64,000 nucleotides of DNA from Cobetia amphilecti. GTDB taxonomy: Bacteria; Pseudomonadota; Gammaproteobacteria; Pseudomonadales; Halomonadaceae. A program made the translations under genes and the position numbers. Under the pieces are notes generated by a model that saw only the letters and a list, made by a program, of their open reading frames with translations, was not told where the DNA came from and did no database searches. This document shows positions 62,276-64,000 of the stretch, in pieces (positions within the stretch are counted from its first letter, which is position 1; each line of letters opens with the position of its first letter). The stretch lies in the NCBI RefSeq assembly GCF_030010415.1, contig NZ_JASCSA010000001.1. The stretch is one strand, 5' to 3'.

Positions 62276-63580
62276 ATGGCACTCAGTCTCGGCGCATCGA
62301 AGGCAGGCAAGGCGCCTGCATTGCAAGGGATAGCCCATCGCCTTGAAGCCCAGCGCGCACAAGTCTGTCCCGCCGGTGCCGAGCCTCCCGTTCATCCTGC
62401 TACCATCCCGCCGCCTGATCTGCGTGACAGGCACCACCTCGATGCCATCACCTTGCACATCGCTACCTGCGCTGACCTCAAGGAAGCGTTGCCATCCGTG
62501 CTGAGAGAGCTGCTGGACATGCTGAACGGCTGTCTTGACAGCGGTGCGGCTCGCTTCGCGACTGGCGAACTCTGTGTCGTGCATCGCGCCCTCGGTCAGG
62601 CGACCCATGAGGTGATTTCCCCTATTGGCCTCGCCCTGCCAGTCGCTACGCGTGAGAGATTGCAGGAAGTCGTCAGGGATATCGGTCGCGATCCCGGCGC
62701 CCGACAGCAGGTGTCTGACATGGACGGCGCGCCAGGTGGCGTGCTGATCGCCCTCACGGACGACACTGATAGAGGGGAGACGGGCAGAGGGGAGACGAGC
62801 GATGACTGGTTGTGGCTTGGAGAGCCGACAGCCGCGGTCATCGAATCAGGGCTGGCGAACGTCGTCATCAATACCCTGAGCCGTGGCCTGGCGTTGCATC
62901 AGCAGCAACAGGCGCGTCATGCCGAAGACACGAAATCAGCGGTGGCGCAGGCACTGAAGAACGAACGCCGACATCTGGCCGCGGAGCTGCACGACACCCT
63001 CGCCCAGGAATTGAGTTATCTGCAGATGCAGAGCGCACGCCTGACTCGCGCCGCTCGTCATGCGCCACAGGACGTGCAGGCACTGGCCGAGGACGTGCAT
63101 ACCCAAGCCCGGCGCGCCTTCCGCCAGACCCGGGAACTGATCAACGGTGCTCACGCCACCTGGGGAGACGCGCCGCTGGCCTGTGTGCTGGACAACTTGA
63201 TCGAGGAATTCGAGACACGCTCGGGCATGGTGTTCGAGCTCGACAACCGCATCCAGTCGCTGCACCTCCCCGATGCCCAGGCCCTGCAGGTGATGTTCAT
63301 CGTGCGCGAAGCGATGACCAACAGCGTGCGCCATGCCCAAGCCACCCACCTGCGCCTGCAATTGCTCTACCAATCCTCTGGGCATCCACCGGCGGCGCGA
63401 GTGTTGCTGACCGTCGAGGACAACGGCTGCGGCTTTGACCCTGCTGACATCGCCCCCGCCCATTTCGGACTGGGCATCATGCAGGATCGCGCACACCAAA
63501 TCGGAGCCGACTTCGCCATTACCCAACCCCGCCAGGGCGGTACCCGCATGACACTGAGCTGGGAGCGCCGCGACACATGA
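62276..63580 (+). CDS. Soluble NarX-like histidine kinase (HPK7 group)
   Basis: A 434-residue kinase. The dimerisation/phosphoacceptor part is ERRHLAAELHDTLAQELSYL with His239; the ATPase part has VREAMTNSVRHAQATHLRLQ, VEDNGCGFDP and HFGLGIMQDRAHQIGADF. This is the NarX/DegS (HisKA_3) type. No membrane segment is visible; the first 200 residues look like a degenerate GAF-type sensor instead of the periplasmic nitrate domain of NarX, so it should sense a cytoplasmic signal. AGAGGA six bases before the ATG supports the start. The stop overlaps the response regulator start. Confidence 0.87.
   Translation: MALSLGASKAGKAPALQGIAHRLEAQRAQVCPAGAEPPVHPATIPPPDLRDRHHLDAITLHIATCADLKEALPSVLRELLDMLNGCLDSGAARFATGELCVVHRALGQATHEVISPIGLALPVATRERLQEVVRDIGRDPGARQQVSDMDGAPGGVLIALTDDTDRGETGRGETSDDWLWLGEPTAAVIESGLANVVINTLSRGLALHQQQQARHAEDTKSAVAQALKNERRHLAAELHDTLAQELSYLQMQSARLTRAARHAPQDVQALAEDVHTQARRAFRQTRELINGAHATWGDAPLACVLDNLIEEFETRSGMVFELDNRIQSLHLPDAQALQVMFIVREAMTNSVRHAQATHLRLQLLYQSSGHPPAARVLLTVEDNGCGFDPADIAPAHFGLGIMQDRAHQIGADFAITQPRQGGTRMTLSWERRDT
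62771..62800 (+). repeat. 15-bp tandem duplication inside the kinase gene
   Basis: AGAGGGGAGACGGGC is followed by AGAGGGGAGACGAGC, adding five residues (RGETG-RGETS) in the linker between sensor and kinase parts. The length is a multiple of three, so the frame is kept. Confidence 0.7.
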
Positions 63581-64000
63581 CCGTGACTCGCCAGTCATCC
63601 TCGACACACCAGATGCCCTCGACACCCCCGACCAGAGTCGTGCTCGTCGACGACCACCCGCTGTTTCGGCGCGGGCTTGCCGAGCTTTTGAGTGAAGGTG
63701 GCCTGTTCGAGGTCGTGGCCGACTTCGATGACGGCACCGACCTGCTTGATGCCCTGCCCACCCTCTCCCCGGAGCTGGTGATCGTCGACTGGCAGATGCC
63801 GCAGCTTGATGGCCTGACCCTGATGCGCCATCTCAAGCAGCGTGATGCCGCTCTCAAGGTAGTGCTGCTGACCGCATCCGACGACAGCCGCCACCTGCTG
63901 GATGCCATCCAGCAAGGGGCAGATGGCTACCTGATGAAGGACACCGACCCCGAACGCATACTCGAGCGCCTTCAGGCCGTGGTCGACGGCAAGCTGGGGC
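63577..64000 (+). CDS. NarL/FixJ-type response regulator (truncated by window end)
   Basis: The first 141 residues of a response regulator. The receiver domain shows VVLVDDHPLFRRGLAELL (acidic pocket), LVIVDWQMPQLDGL (phosphoacceptor Asp), VVLLTASDD (Thr) and GYLMKDTDPERIL (Lys). The DNA-binding LuxR-type half lies beyond the window. The ATG overlaps the kinase stop (ATGA), so the pair is co-translated. The residues before the receiver (about 20) form a polar extension. The NarL-type 7-2-7 site upstream of the kinase gene is a likely target. Confidence 0.9.
   Translation, partial: MTVTRQSSSTHQMPSTPPTRVVLVDDHPLFRRGLAELLSEGGLFEVVADFDDGTDLLDALPTLSPELVIVDWQMPQLDGLTLMRHLKQRDAALKVVLLTASDDSRHLLDAIQQGADGYLMKDTDPERILERLQAVVDGKLG

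Overview
The window is GC-rich (low 60s percent by eye) gammaproteobacterial DNA. Gene families and style suggest a marine, moderately halophilic Halomonadaceae member such as Cobetia or Halomonas; this is an inference from content, not a database match. It encodes about 50 proteins (two truncated by the window edges), at least two genes broken by frameshifts, and no rRNA, tRNA, CRISPR array, transposase or prophage that I can see. Many genes end in strong inverted-repeat terminators.

Layout. 0.1-8.0 kb: a minus-strand operon (type III glutamine synthetase / gamma-glutamylmethylamide synthetase, then three glutamate-synthase-like subunits GlxB/C/D = MgsA/B/C), divergent from a GcvT-like methyltransferase, then an XRE-cupin regulator and a GNAT acetyltransferase. 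8.0-16.7 kb: a sodium:solute symporter and a PHP-domain hydrolase behind a LacI-type operator, LacI and LysR regulators, then an omega-aminotransferase and methylmalonate-semialdehyde dehydrogenase (beta-alanine type catabolism). 16.9-21.4 kb: a small monooxygenase, a CPG2-like carboxypeptidase, a LexA-controlled umuDC pair and mdaB. 21.5-26.5 kb: a four-gene copper operon (SCO1, DUF2946, PepSY membrane protein, OprC-like receptor). 26.8-40.3 kb: mixed housekeeping and envelope genes (VOC protein, broken lipoprotein, extensin-like protein, LLM oxidoreductase, BCCT transporter, DUF6482, glycosyltransferase, HAD, DUF1264, DUF3008, amidase, secreted dipeptidase). 40.5-46.2 kb: a LysR-controlled PrpF/GalD isomerase with a tripartite tricarboxylate transporter whose TctA and TctB appear fused. 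46.3-53.2 kb: an AraC regulator, CNNM/CBS transporter, a frameshifted small gene, YdcH, NYN-LOTUS protein, LysR/ene-reductase pair and arfA. 54.1-64 kb: trimethylamine monooxygenase (tmm), HAD, phosphodiesterase, a 55-residue membrane protein, an ammonium transporter, TMAO demethylase (tdm) and a NarX/NarL-like two-component pair.

The unifying theme is methylated-amine nitrogen. Tmm would oxidise trimethylamine to TMAO, Tdm would split TMAO to dimethylamine and formaldehyde, and the GmaS/MgsABC-like operon could process methylamine at the other end of the window. Enzymes for dimethylamine and for N-methylglutamate oxidation are not visible here. Sequences with the GG-N10-GC spacing of sigma-54 promoters precede the synthetase operon, the GcvT-like gene and amtB (and, weakly, tmm), so these parts may form one nitrogen-controlled regulon. 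A perfect NarL-type 7-2-7 site lies between tdm and the NarX-like kinase gene.

A second genome-style feature is a series of short, imperfect tandem duplications (unit 11-22 bp, different at each place) in spacers, often directly after a stop codon: 13 loci in 64 kb, one of them inside a coding region.
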